From Thiobacillus denitrificans ATCC 25259 (GTDB lineage Bacteria > Pseudomonadota > Gammaproteobacteria > Burkholderiales > Thiobacillaceae): a stretch of 64,000 nucleotides of DNA. Of this stretch, positions 9,004-18,900 are shown in pieces. Both the position numbers and the translations under genes were made by a program. Numbering within the stretch: the stretch's first letter is position 1; each line of letters starts with the position of its first letter. The DNA is taken from contig NC_007404.1 in the NCBI RefSeq assembly GCF_000012745.1, positions 1,550,001-1,614,000 of the forward strand. The letters are read 5' to 3'. The notes beneath the pieces were generated by a model. That model saw only the letters and a list, made by a program, of their open reading frames with translations, was not told the DNA's origin and did no database searches.

Positions 9004-9821
9004 GTTTCACGCTGTGTTTCGCGCACGACCGGTTCGCTCGCGCACCGTTCCGCCTCGCCCCCGCCATCCCCTCTCGCCTGCGCACTCGGGCGGTCGAATG
9101 GCTCCGGCATCGCGATCACCGCCCTGAGCGGATAGTGGTCGGACGCCATGCGCGCCGGCTTGCGCCGGTGCGCGCGCAGATCGACCAGCGCGCTGTGCGG
9201 CCGCACCCAGACGCGGTCGAGCGCGAACATCGGCAACAAGGTCGGAAACGTGCGTTGCCAGGGCGGCGGCCCGAGCAGGCCGTGCATCCAGCGCAGCGGC
9301 CGGCTCAGCGGCAGCCATTCGTTGATGTCGCCGAGCGCGACGACGGGCTGGCCGGGCTCGACCGGATGCAGGAGCTTGAGCAGCAGCTTGACCTGGTAGC
9401 GCCGCTCGGCCGGACGCAGGCCGAGGTGGGTGACGATGACGCGCACGCGATGGCCGTGGACGTCGAGGTCGACGTCGAGCGCGCCGCGCGGTTCGCGGCT
9501 GCGGAACGAAAGGTCGTGCCGGCGAACCGCGAGGATCGGCCGCCGCGTCAGCAGGGCGTTGCCGTAATCGCCGTCGTGGCGCAGGATCGTCGGCCCGGCG
9601 AGCGCCTGCATGCCGGTCGCCTCTGCGAGATATTCGAGTTGTTTCGAGTCGGCGTGCGGCCCGGCCCGTGAATCGACTTCCTGCAGGCCGATCGCGTCGC
9701 AGTCGAGGTCGCGGATCACCGTTGCGATGCGTGCGGCATCACGGCGGCGGTCGACGCCGACGCACTGGTGAATGTTGTAGGAAGCCACCGAGAAGCTGTG
9801 ACCCTTGCGGCTAACCCACAT
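9000..9821 (-). CDS. Endonuclease/exonuclease/phosphatase-family protein
   Basis: 273 residues. EEP-fold motifs are present: SYNIHQCVG (asparagine at the metal site), GLQEVDSR (metal glutamate), THLGLRPAERR, VALGDINEW (D/N pair) and the terminal SDHYPLRAV (catalytic aspartate-histidine). The ATG at 9821 is chosen because EEP homology starts just after it; it overlaps the end of the upstream phospholipase D gene by 11 bp, a sign of translational coupling. Members cleave DNA, phospholipid head groups or inositol phosphates; linkage to a phospholipase D suggests lipid metabolism, but this is inference. Confidence 0.85.
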   Translation of the reverse strand: MWVSRKGHSFSVASYNIHQCVGVDRRRDAARIATVIRDLDCDAIGLQEVDSRAGPHADSKQLEYLAEATGMQALAGPTILRHDGDYGNALLTRRPILAVRRHDLSFRSREPRGALDVDLDVHGHRVRVIVTHLGLRPAERRYQVKLLLKLLHPVEPGQPVVALGDINEWLPLSRPLRWMHGLLGPPPWQRTFPTLLPMFALDRVWVRPHSALVDLRAHRRKPARMASDHYPLRAVIAMPEPFDRPSAQARGDGGGEAERCASEPVVRETQRET

Positions 9822-11955
9822 CGGCGTCCGCTTTCCCGTCGGCGGCGAGTTGCCTGCGCAACCACTTGCGCAGGACGAAGAAGGCCACGAGCGCGGCCGC
9901 GACGACGATGCCGACCAGCGCGTAGTTGATGCTCGACGGATCGCGCAGCGCACTGTGCAGCTGCCCGCCGAAGATCGTCGCGACGAGCGCACCCGGCAGT
10001 ATGCCGAGTGCGGTGCCGATGAAGTAATGGTCGACGCGGATGCGCGCCGCGCCCGCCACCATGTTGACGACGATGAACGGGGCGATCGGCACGAGCCGCA
10101 CCGCGACGACCGAAAGCAGGCCGCGCCGCCGCAGTTCGCGCGACAGGCGGTTGAGCCGCGCGCCGGCGACGCGCCGTACCGTGTCGCGGCTCAGTGCGCG
10201 CCCGCCGTAATACGTCACCATCGCCGCGGTCAGCATCCCGGCCATCGCATAGGCGAAGCCCTGCAAGGGGCCATAGGCCAGCACCGCGGCGAGCGTGATC
10301 AACGGCCGCGGAAACATCGTGAACGTCGCCAGCGTGTAGGCGCCGATCACGATCAAGGGGCCGGCCGGCTCGGCCGCCAGCAGGTCGGCCCAGCCGGCGA
10401 CGGCAGTCGGCGTGACGTATTCGGACAGCGGGGTCCAGCGCCAGAGCGCAAACAGGCCGCCGAAAACCACGAGCACCACGAGCACGCCGAGCAGCGGCCG
10501 CCCGCGTTTTTCGTCGACCGGGGCGTCAGGAGAGAACTGGCTGATCAGCTCTTCCGGAGCGACCGGTCGCTCGAGATCGGCAAGTTCGGCGAGCGGCGCG
10601 AGCGAACTGGACCAGACGTCGGAGCTCAAGGGCAGCAGGCGCCGCTCGCCGTGTGCCAGCGCGTCGACGGCCTTGGCCGCGGTCGCTTCGCGCTCGAACG
10701 CGGCGGCGACCTCGCGCGGGCTGACGTCGAGATGTTCGGCGAGCAGCCGGTCGCGGAACGCGGCGATCGCCGCACGCACATTCGCATTGCCCTCGGCCTC
10801 GATCGCGAGATCGCATTCGGTGTCGAAACCCATCGAGCGATTGTTGAGATTCGCCGAGCCGACGCGCACGATCTCATCGTCGACGATACACAGCTTGGCA
10901 TGCACGTTGATGCTGCGCTCGCCGAGGCCCGGCACGTCGGGATAGTAGACGTGCAGCCGGCCATGGTGGTCGGCGCGGCGCAGGCGTTCGAGCAGCTGGC
11001 TGCGCAGCGTGCCCATCGTCGGCCCTTCGAGCCAGCCGTCGGACGAGCGCCGCAGCACGATCACGATTTCCGGGCAGTCTTCGCAGCGCAGCCGTTCCTC
11101 GAGCCAGGCGCCGACGCGCAGCGACGTGAAATACTGGTTCTCGATGTAGATCAGCTTTTTCGCCGCGTCGAGCATGTCGAGATACAGCGCCTCGACCTCG
11201 CGCACCTCGGGCAGGCCGTCGTACTCGGGTTCGGTGCGCGCGATCCCGACGTGCACGTCGACGAGCTCGGGCGCGAGTTCCGCCGGCCACGGATCACCTT
11301 CGCCGGGGTGGGCATGAAGCCGCTCGCCGGTTCCGCGCAGCCAGCGCGTGCGAGCGAGATCGCCGAGCGCAGCGGCTGCGTCGCCGTCGACCGCGATCAT
11401 CACGTCGTGCACCGGGCCGTAGGCGGCGTCGCCGCGCATGCGGCGCGGGTCGTCGGCGCGGTGCTCGGGCGTGTCCCAGCGGTCCGCCGCGAGATCGATG
11501 CCGCCGACGAAGGCGACCGCGTCGTCGATCACGACGATCTTCTGATGATGCGATCCGCCGACCGGGAAATGGCTGTCGAAATGAAAATGGATGTGATGAC
11601 GCGGCTGCCAGCCGAGTCCGAAGAGCGGCGGCGCCTCGCGGTCGACCGCGTAGATCATCGGAAAATCCCAGTCGAGGATGTGGACCTGCAGCGCGTGATT
11701 GCGCTTGACGAGAAAATCCAGGAAGTCGCCGAGCACCGGCGGCACGCCGCGTGGCGCGTCGTCGTGCCACAGGCGCGTGCGGCTGTTGAAATCCCAGCCG
11801 ACGATCAGGATCGAGCGCTGCGCGCGCAACGCAGCACGGCCGAACGCGTCGAAGTAGGCCGCGCCGTCGACGAGGAAGGCGACTCGGTTCGCATGTTCGT
11901 AACGCCAGCAGTTTTTTCCTTCGACTAGCCTGCCCATTGCCCGGGTGCGCGCCAC
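9811..11955 (-). CDS. Phospholipase D/cardiolipin synthase-like protein fused to a C-terminal VTT (SNARE-associated/DedA-like) domain
   Basis: 714 residues. Two HKD motifs: HHQKIVVIDDAVAFVGGID (about residue 135) and HAKLCIVDDEIVRVGSANLNNRS (about residue 350), the catalytic pair of PLD enzymes. After about residue 480 there is a single-pass segment, then a multi-span domain (about 520-700) with the TVP38/VTT pattern (FPRPLITLAAVLAYGPLQG, then VRLVPIAPFIVVNMVAGAARI). Such fusions occur in bacteria; the PLD part acts on phospholipid or transfers phosphatidyl groups, the VTT part is membrane-embedded. The start is GTG 11955 behind GGGGAGGA; an ATG six codons on is an alternative. It overlaps the EEP gene downstream. 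Confidence 0.85.
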   Translation of the reverse strand: MARTRAMGRLVEGKNCWRYEHANRVAFLVDGAAYFDAFGRAALRAQRSILIVGWDFNSRTRLWHDDAPRGVPPVLGDFLDFLVKRNHALQVHILDWDFPMIYAVDREAPPLFGLGWQPRHHIHFHFDSHFPVGGSHHQKIVVIDDAVAFVGGIDLAADRWDTPEHRADDPRRMRGDAAYGPVHDVMIAVDGDAAAALGDLARTRWLRGTGERLHAHPGEGDPWPAELAPELVDVHVGIARTEPEYDGLPEVREVEALYLDMLDAAKKLIYIENQYFTSLRVGAWLEERLRCEDCPEIVIVLRRSSDGWLEGPTMGTLRSQLLERLRRADHHGRLHVYYPDVPGLGERSINVHAKLCIVDDEIVRVGSANLNNRSMGFDTECDLAIEAEGNANVRAAIAAFRDRLLAEHLDVSPREVAAAFEREATAAKAVDALAHGERRLLPLSSDVWSSSLAPLAELADLERPVAPEELISQFSPDAPVDEKRGRPLLGVLVVLVVFGGLFALWRWTPLSEYVTPTAVAGWADLLAAEPAGPLIVIGAYTLATFTMFPRPLITLAAVLAYGPLQGFAYAMAGMLTAAMVTYYGGRALSRDTVRRVAGARLNRLSRELRRRGLLSVVAVRLVPIAPFIVVNMVAGAARIRVDHYFIGTALGILPGALVATIFGGQLHSALRDPSSINYALVGIVVAAALVAFFVLRKWLRRQLAADGKADADVG

Positions 11956-12053
11956 GCACGCATCCTCCCCTCCTTATGAACTTTGTCGATTCACTATAGC
12001 TAGCGAGAACGTCTTTCTGCGCCAAGGTTCCCGGACGCGCGCGGCCGCGGGCG

Positions 12054-13490
12054 TCAAAAAAGCGAAAGCTCGCGCAGGTTGACGCCCTGGCGCAGCAGCT
12101 CGCGCTGCACCTCGGCCGGGTCGACGCTGCGTGTCGACGTCTTGCCGCGCGCCGCGAGCGCGGCGCAGGCGCCGGCCGCCTGCCCGGTCGCCATGCAGAC
12201 GACCATCACGCGGTAGGACGAGTGCGCCTCGCTGTCGCCCGAAATGCAGCGCCCGGCGGTCAGCACGTTGTCGAGCCCCTGCGGCAGCAGGCAGCGCAGC
12301 GGAATGTCGTAGGCCTCGTTCGGCGGCAGGCGCTTCAACACCGTGCCCGTGCCGGTCGCGTTGTGAATGTCGATCGGATAGGTGCTGCGCGCGATGACGT
12401 CGCCGAACTTGCGTGCCGTGAGCACGTCGTCGGCGCTCAGGCGATAGTCGCCGCGTATTCGCCGCGTCTCGCGCACGCCGATCTGGACGCCGCTTTGCAC
12501 CGCGTACGACTCCTCGAACCCCGGCACGTACTTGCGCAGGAATGCGGCGACCTGTCGCATCTGCCCGCGGCTCACCCATTCCGCGTAGCTGAGGTCGAAG
12601 GGGTCGCTGCCGAGCAGCCTTCGGTCATGGGCCGTGACGCGCGTGCTGTTGACGCTGACTTCATGCAGATGCGGGGTCGCGAACAGCAGGATGTCTTCAC
12701 GCGGCAGGTCGAGGTCGCCCGCCGCGGTCGCACGTGCGACGAGATCCCACAAGCCGTGCACGCCGCGCCATTGATCGGGGTGCGCGGCGACATAGGTCTC
12801 GAAGCCGACGCGCTCGAAATCGGCGACGCGAAACATCAGCGTCATCGGCTGCACCATGCCGTCGGCCTCGCGCCCGATCTCGTAAGGCGCGCCGGCCGCC
12901 ACCGCGATGTCGCCGTCCCCGGTTGCGTCGACGATCATGCGCGCGCGCACGACCTGCGGGCCGCCCTTGGTTTCGAACACGACCCCGCCGCAGCGTCCCT
13001 CGCCGAGCACGCCCGACGCGAAGGCGTGGAAGAGGAAGGACACGCCGGCCTCGTCGAGCAGTTCGAGCGCAGTGAGCTTGAACAGCTCGGGGTCGAAGGG
13101 CACCGTGTAGCCGGTGCTCAGATCCGGCGGCACCGCGCCGCCGTGGGCGAGCAGGCGCGCGATGAACTGTCGTACCGCGCCGGCGATGACCGGCGTTCCC
13201 GGGCCGTGGTCGGTCGGCAGGAGCGTATGCGCGCCGGATTGCTCGATCTGCGGTCGGCTCGTGTGGAAGGACATCAGCGGCATCACGAGCGCCGCGGTCG
13301 CGTTGCCGCCGAGAAATCCGTAGCGCTCGACCAGCACGGTGCGCGCGCCGGCCGCCGCCGCGCCGAGCGCGGCGCCGATGCCGGCCGGGCCGCCGCCGAC
13401 GACGAGCACGTCGCAATCGGCGGCCACCTGCGCGCTGCGCGGCGGCAGGGTCACGGTGAGCGCCTGCTCCGGGCGATGCAACACGGGCAT
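12054..13490 (-). CDS. FAD-dependent oxidoreductase
   Basis: 478 residues. The N-terminal Rossmann motif LVVGGGPAGIGAALGAA is followed by VLVERYGFLGGNATAALV, typical of the FAD_oxidored family. ARMIVDATGDGDIAVAAGAP is the second FAD-binding signature, and LTAGRCISGDSEAHSSYRV with ATGQAAGACAALA closes the FAD domain. ATG 13490 lies 7 bp behind AAGGAG. It follows the pyruvyl-transferase-like gene with a 13-bp gap, so the two are probably one operon. The substrate is not evident. Confidence 0.85.
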   Translation of the reverse strand: MPVLHRPEQALTVTLPPRSAQVAADCDVLVVGGGPAGIGAALGAAAAGARTVLVERYGFLGGNATAALVMPLMSFHTSRPQIEQSGAHTLLPTDHGPGTPVIAGAVRQFIARLLAHGGAVPPDLSTGYTVPFDPELFKLTALELLDEAGVSFLFHAFASGVLGEGRCGGVVFETKGGPQVVRARMIVDATGDGDIAVAAGAPYEIGREADGMVQPMTLMFRVADFERVGFETYVAAHPDQWRGVHGLWDLVARATAAGDLDLPREDILLFATPHLHEVSVNSTRVTAHDRRLLGSDPFDLSYAEWVSRGQMRQVAAFLRKYVPGFEESYAVQSGVQIGVRETRRIRGDYRLSADDVLTARKFGDVIARSTYPIDIHNATGTGTVLKRLPPNEAYDIPLRCLLPQGLDNVLTAGRCISGDSEAHSSYRVMVVCMATGQAAGACAALAARGKTSTRSVDPAEVQRELLRQGVNLRELSLF

Positions 13491-13503
13491 TGCGAGGCTC
13501 CTT

Positions 13504-14628
13504 TCAGTCTTCCCCGCGCAGTACGCGAAGCATGAGTTCGTGGGTCTGGCGCGCCGCGCCCTGCAGCGTGGGCAGCGCGCGGTCGATCTGCCGGATCAGC
13601 GCGCGGCGGCGGTCCCACGAGCGGTCGATGTGCGCGATCAGGCGCCCCGCGTTGACGAGTTGCAGCGGCGGCGCGCCGACACCGATGCGGTCGATGAAAC
13701 CGCCGACCTTGGCGGCATAGGGCAGCGCGACGAAGGGCACCCGCTGCAGCGCCGAGAAAATCATGAAGTGCAGCCGCATGCCGACGGCGAACGAAAAGCG
13801 CCCGATCAGCGTCATCAGCTGGCCCGGGGTGTACTCGCCTTTCAGCACCGAGGCGCGCTGCGGGCGCAGCATGCGCGCGACGACCGCGTGGCTGTGCTGC
13901 ATGTCGAGCACGCCGCGCTCCATCGGCACGAACACGACTTCGGCGCCGTAGCGGTCGACCATGAAGTCGGCCGCGTTGGCGAGGAGCTGGTGGTAGATGT
14001 CCTCGCTGAGGTCGGGTGCGGCCGCGCCCGGTTCGCGCACCGACATGCCGACGACCGGCCCCTTCCACTCAACTGCCTCGCGCGGCAACGCGCTGCGCGG
14101 CAGCGGCTCGGGCCGCAGCAGCAAGGCCGGGTCGGCCGTGACGATGATTTCGCGGCGCACCCCTGCCGCCTCGAGCACCTGGCGCGCCGATGCCTCGCGC
14201 ACCGTCACGATCTTCGCGTCCTCGAGACATTCGCGCACGGCCTCGAGCGTCGCCCTGTCCTCGAGCGGACCCGCACCGATCGCGTAGACCATGAACGGCA
14301 CGCCGACCTCGCGCGCGATCATCGCCTCGCGCAGAAACACGCGCGCCTCGGAATCGAACAGGATGCCGCCGCCCCCGACGAGCAGCAGGTCGAGCGGTTC
14401 GATGAAAGGCAGCAACTCGGCGCGCGAGGCGTCCCGCGTCGACACGGTCCTGTCGACGGCGTGACGCGCCCGGGTGTCCGCGGCGTCGCGCGAAAACACG
14501 GTGATCTCGGCTTTGACCGAGGCGCGAATCTGCTGAACGATGCTCTGCAGAATCGCCTCGTCGCCGAGGTTCATGCCGCCGTAGGAGCCGACGATGCCGA
14601 TGCGGAAGACCTGCTTGCGGGCTGTCAT
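13504..14628 (-). CDS. Polysaccharide pyruvyl transferase family protein (CsaB-like)
   Basis: 374 residues. The N terminus IGIVGSYGGMNLGDEAILQSI is the family hallmark, followed by LLLVGGGGILFDSE and YAIGAGPLEDRA; the C-terminal half has VGMRLHFMIFSAL and VALPYAAKVGGFID, shared with CsaB/WcaK-type pyruvyl transferases that ketalate cell-surface sugars with phosphoenolpyruvate. ATG 14628 is chosen because homology begins a few residues later. It lies 11 bp downstream of a small membrane protein gene and 13 bp upstream of the FAD oxidoreductase gene: probably a three-gene operon. The acceptor glycan is unknown. Confidence 0.8.
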   Translation of the reverse strand: MTARKQVFRIGIVGSYGGMNLGDEAILQSIVQQIRASVKAEITVFSRDAADTRARHAVDRTVSTRDASRAELLPFIEPLDLLLVGGGGILFDSEARVFLREAMIAREVGVPFMVYAIGAGPLEDRATLEAVRECLEDAKIVTVREASARQVLEAAGVRREIIVTADPALLLRPEPLPRSALPREAVEWKGPVVGMSVREPGAAAPDLSEDIYHQLLANAADFMVDRYGAEVVFVPMERGVLDMQHSHAVVARMLRPQRASVLKGEYTPGQLMTLIGRFSFAVGMRLHFMIFSALQRVPFVALPYAAKVGGFIDRIGVGAPPLQLVNAGRLIAHIDRSWDRRRALIRQIDRALPTLQGAARQTHELMLRVLRGED

Positions 14629-14639
14629 GCGCGTCCGGC

Positions 14640-14948
14640 TCACTTCGGCGCCGGCCTGTCCCACGGCGGACGTTTGATCATCCAGCGTGCGAACAGAAAG
14701 GCCGGCACGAAAACGAGCGCGAGAAAAACGCTCGCCCACCCCGCGCTGTCGAGCACGTCGCCGCGGCCGAGTGCGACGAGCAGCCGGGAAAAGCCGAAGA
14801 AGAGCGCCGAACTGACGAGAAAGAACAGCAGCACGAACAGCATCGTCGCGGCAAGGGTCTTCGCACGCGGGTGCTTGGCACGCCGCACGTAGGGAACCGC
14901 GAGGGCGAGCAGGACGAGCCAGACGATCAAGGCGAGCACATCGGTCAT
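14640..14948 (-). CDS. Small membrane protein of unknown function
   Basis: 102 residues with three hydrophobic segments (about 4-20, 34-56 and 72-90) and a basic C-terminal tail ending in prolines. No family was recognised. It is first in a likely operon with the pyruvyl-transferase-like and FAD oxidoreductase genes. A strong hairpin sits directly upstream of its start. Confidence 0.6.
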   Translation of the reverse strand: MTDVLALIVWLVLLALAVPYVRRAKHPRAKTLAATMLFVLLFFLVSSALFFGFSRLLVALGRGDVLDSAGWASVFLALVFVPAFLFARWMIKRPPWDRPAPK

Positions 14949-14956
14949 GGAAGCTG

Positions 14957-14978
14957 GCCGGCCCCGGGCGGGGCCGGC
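14957..14978 (-). terminator. Perfect 9-bp GC hairpin between two genes, terminator-like
   Basis: GCCGGCCCC and GGGGCCGGC flank a 4-base loop. It lies after the stop of the 116-residue gene and 9 bases before the ATG of the next. There is no uridine tract on either side, so intrinsic termination is uncertain; it may protect the 3' end or attenuate the downstream gene. Confidence 0.4.
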
Positions 14979-14993
14979 TTCAATTCGCGGCGG

Positions 14994-15344
14994 CTAGGCC
15001 GCCTCGGGTGGAAGCAGCGAGAGAACCGGTGCGGGGCTGACGACGTGGAGCTGGTAGCCGGCGTCGGCAAGGGGCTCAATGAGCTCCGCGAGCGCGTCGA
15101 GCCCGGCGAGCGTCGCGAGCATTTCGGCCAGTTCGCGACCGCCCCGCTGATCGACGATCTCCGCCACACCGGTGTCCGGCCCAGGGTGGAGCCGCCTGAA
15201 CAGGGCGTGATGCAGGCTCTGCGGCAAGGTAATTTCGACCTTGCCGCCCTGCTTCACGGCGTCGAGAACCGGTCCGACGGTCTCGCGCCCCGCCCAGGCC
15301 AGCCTCAATGCGTCCGGATGGTGGCCGCCTCTGTCGATCTGCAA
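14994..15344 (-). CDS. Hypothetical protein, 116 residues, probable TTG start
   Basis: The start is read as TTG at 15344 because AGGAGA lies six bases upstream; the upstream extension of the frame is low-complexity and proline/arginine-rich. The protein is soluble, with alternating helix-like stretches (LAEMLATLAGLDALAELIEPLADAG) and a final strand QLHVVSPAPVLSLLP. No family was recognised. It appears monocistronic, with a GC hairpin after its stop. Confidence 0.55.
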   Translation of the reverse strand: MQIDRGGHHPDALRLAWAGRETVGPVLDAVKQGGKVEITLPQSLHHALFRRLHPGPDTGVAEIVDQRGGRELAEMLATLAGLDALAELIEPLADAGYQLHVVSPAPVLSLLPPEAA

Positions 15345-15653
15345 AGCACGTCTCCTTTTATTGCCTGTTGGGTGTCGCCCGGCGGGCGTGAGTGGCGGGC
15401 GCGGTGCGCCGCCAACTGTTTTATAGAACATCCAGCGCGCCGGCCTGCGCGGCTTTTCAGCTTGTGAAACTACGTACGACCCAGACCGCGCCGGCGATGA
15501 CGACCAGGCAGAGCAGGCAGGCGAGCAGAATTCTTGCGGACTTCGGCATCGACACGCACCCCGTTTATCACTCTAGGCAGGCCGGGGGGCGGGGCAAGCG
15601 TGGCGCACGAAAACGCCTATTTTTAGAAGGTCGTCCAGCGAAGGAGAATCGAG

Positions 15654-15929
15654 ATGGCAGTCGTCAACATCGGCCACTATTACGCGGAATGGATGCCGTC
15701 GGGGTCGCCCGAAAAATCCGGCCGCGGCCGCATCATCCTGCGCAGCGCAACCCGCATCAGCGACCTCTTCCGCCTGACCAACCTCGGCTCGGAGGACTAC
15801 CGCAACCTGCTGCACATGCTGCAGACCGAAAAGCCGGTCTTCTGGGGCAGCGAGGCCGGCTGGCTGCGGACAGCCCATCCGCAGATGCACGACGCCGAGC
15901 CGGTCGGCGGCTTCGAGATGGATGAATAG
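15654..15929 (+). CDS. Hypothetical protein, 91 residues
   Basis: A good AAGGAG ribosome binding site precedes ATG 15654. The product is soluble, slightly acidic, without cysteines or a signal peptide, and begins MAVVNIGHYYAEWMPSG. No family was recognised. It stands between two minus-strand genes and appears monocistronic. It is called real on the strength of the ribosome binding site and gene-like composition. Confidence 0.6.
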   Translation: MAVVNIGHYYAEWMPSGSPEKSGRGRIILRSATRISDLFRLTNLGSEDYRNLLHMLQTEKPVFWGSEAGWLRTAHPQMHDAEPVGGFEMDE

Positions 15930-15965
15930 CGGTTCGCAGGTCCCGCGCGCGTCCGCGGCGGGGCC

Positions 15966-18900
15966 CTACTTCAGCACGCGCTCCCACTGCTCGATCGGAA
16001 TCGGCTCGCAGAACAGGAAGCCCTGGTAGCCGAGGCATTTTCCGGCGAGGAAGTCCCGCTGCGCGTGGGTCTCGACGCCCTCGGCGATGACGTTCAGGCC
16101 GAGCGAACGGCTCATCGCCATGATCGCCTGGACGATCGCGGCGTCGTTCGAATCGTCGACGACGTCGCGGACGAAGGACTGGTCGATCTTGACCTGATCG
16201 AGCGGCAGGCGCTTGAGGTAGGACAAGGACGAGTAGCCGGTGCCGAAGTCGTCGAGGCAGAAGCTCACGCCGAGCGCGTTCAGTTCCTCCATGCGACTGA
16301 CCACGGTCTCGATTTTCTCGAGCACGACGCTCTCGGTCAGCTCGAGCTGGAGCCGGGTCGGGTCTACGCCGCTGCGCGCGAGGCTGTCCTGCACCGTCGC
16401 GACGAAATCGGGCTCGTGGAACTGCCGCGCGCTGACGTTCACGGCGATCTTGAGATGCGCCGCGCGCGGGTCGCTCTCCCAGGCCTTGAGCTGCGCGCAG
16501 GCCACGTCGAGTACCCACTTGCCGATCGGCAGAATGAGGCCGGTTTCCTCCGCGAGCGGGATGAACTCGAGCGGTGAAATCGCTTCGTTGCCCTGCGGGC
16601 GCCAGCGCAACAGGGCTTCGGCGCCGATCACGCGCTCGCGCTGGTCGACCTGGGGCTGGTAGTAGACATGGAATTCATCGCGCTCCAAGGCCTGGCGCAG
16701 CGCCGCTTCCATCGCCATGCGCGTATCGATCGCCGCCTGCATCGCCGGGTTGAAGAAGCGCACGAGGTTACGCCCGGCGTCCTTGGCCTGGTAGAGCGCG
16801 ACGTCGGCCTGCTTCAGCAACATGTCGGCGGTGGCGTCGTGCCCGCAGAAGAGCGTGAGTCCGACGCTCGTCGTGCTGTGGAAGCGCGAGCCGTTGCCGC
16901 TGAGCGAATACGGCTGGTTGAGCGCCGCGCGGACCTTCTCGGCGATCGCTTCGGCCTGGGTGACGGCCTGGTCCTCGTCGCTGCCGAAGCCTTCGAGCAC
17001 GACGACGAACTCGTCGCCGCCGAGCCGGCAGACGGTGTCGTTCTGCCGCACGCTCGCGGTCAGGCGACGGGCCACGTCGATCAGCAGGCGGTCGCCCACG
17101 TCGTGGCCTTGCGTGTCGTTGAGCGTCTTGAAGCGGTCGAGGTCGAGGATCATCAGCGCGCCATACTCGCGGGTGCGTTCGCTCGAAAGCCGCGCCTGGT
17201 TCAGGCGGTCGAGCAGCAGCCGGCGGTTGGGCAGGCCGGTCAGCGAATCGAAGTAGGCTAGGCTGCGGATCTGCGCTTCGACCTCCTTGCGCTCGGTGAC
17301 GTCGCGCACGAGGCTCAGCACGTATTCCCGGCCGCCGTAGACGAAATAATTGACGCTGACCTCGACCGGGAAAGTCCTGCCGCTGCGCGTCTTGTAGTGG
17401 CCTTCGATTGTCATCGAATTAAGCACCTTGATCTGCTCCCAGAGCGCGCGCCACTGGCCGCGTCCGGTCAGGTCGCGGTCGATGTCGGTGACCTTGAGCC
17501 GTAGCAGTTCCTCGGGCGTCCACCCGAGCGAGCGGCAGGCCTCGTCGTTCACATAGTGAAACTGCGCGTTCTCGTCGGCGAGCAGGGCCGCTTCCTTGAC
17601 GTGGTTGAGCGCGAAATTCACGAGGGCAAGCTGCTCGCTCGCGCGCTGCCGTTCGGTGACGTCGCGCGCGATGCCGAGGATGCCGAGCACCCTGCGGTCG
17701 CGGTCGCGCAGCGTGGTCTTCACCGACTCGATCTGGACGTCGCGCCCGTCCACCGCCTGGAGTGCGTGCATGCTCGTGAGCGGGTGGTCCGCCAGCATGG
17801 CCTGGGCGTCCTCGTTGCGGAACTTGCGCGCGAGTTCGGGGCCGACGATGTCGAAGTCGGTCTTGCCGCGCATTTCGGCCTCGGTTCTGCCGGTGAAGCG
17901 TTCGAAGGCCGGATTGCACATCTGGTAGACGCCGTCGGCGTCCTTGAGCCAGACGAGGTCGGGCAGCGTATGCAGGATCAGGTTCTTCTGCCGCTCGCTT
18001 TCCTCGAGGTTGCGGGTGACGATCTTGAGCTGGGCGTGTTCGCGCAGCAGCATGCCCTGCCTGAGCATCGCGAGGACGATGACGGTCAGCGACGCGATGG
18101 TGACGGCCGTGCGCGACGTAGCGGAGACGTCGGTGCGGTCGCCCAGCAACACCACCGCCGAGCCCGCAAGGACGACCGTCGCGAGGGGGAGCACGCGCAC
18201 GATCGCCTGACTCCAGCGCTCCCAGTGCAGGTTCGGCGACGCGCCGACCTGCCAGTAAAGCGTGGCGACGCCCATTCCAAGCGCCGTCAGTGAGAACACG
18301 GCGTCGACCCTGATGTTGGCGACGGTTTCGCCGCGCAGCGCCCAGGTATTCCAAATCATCCAGACGGTCGCGCTGCCGACGAGCGACAGCAGGAACAGCC
18401 AGTAGCTCCACGAGAAGCGGAGGCGCAGCGTCGGCTCGGCGACCAGTCCGATCGACGCGGCGGCGATCAGGCTCGCGGGATACGCGAGCATCACCGCGAC
18501 GCTGAGCAGCTTGATCTGGCCGCCGGCCGGCAGATAGAGCACGAGCACCAGCAGCGTGACGCCGATCGCGAGGCCGATCGAATCGAGCAGGAGCGTCTTG
18601 CGCTCCGCGGCGTCGCCGACGCGGAAGGCTTCGAACATGAGCCCCGTCGCGACCAGGGGGCCGAGCAGCAGATAGAAGAAATCGGAGGGGGATGGGAAGT
18701 CGGCGTAGCCTAGCAAGGCCTGCGCGTCCCAGACGAGCTGGCCGATCGCGTAGGCCGTCAGGCCCGCCGCGATCCAGCGCAGGCCGCGCGCGCTTTCCGG
18801 AGAACGCGGCGACCCCGCCGCGAAGCAGGCGAGCACCGCGGCGGTGATGGTGCTCGCGGTCCAGTGCAGATTGTCGAAAAACCGCGCCAGGCCCGTGTCC

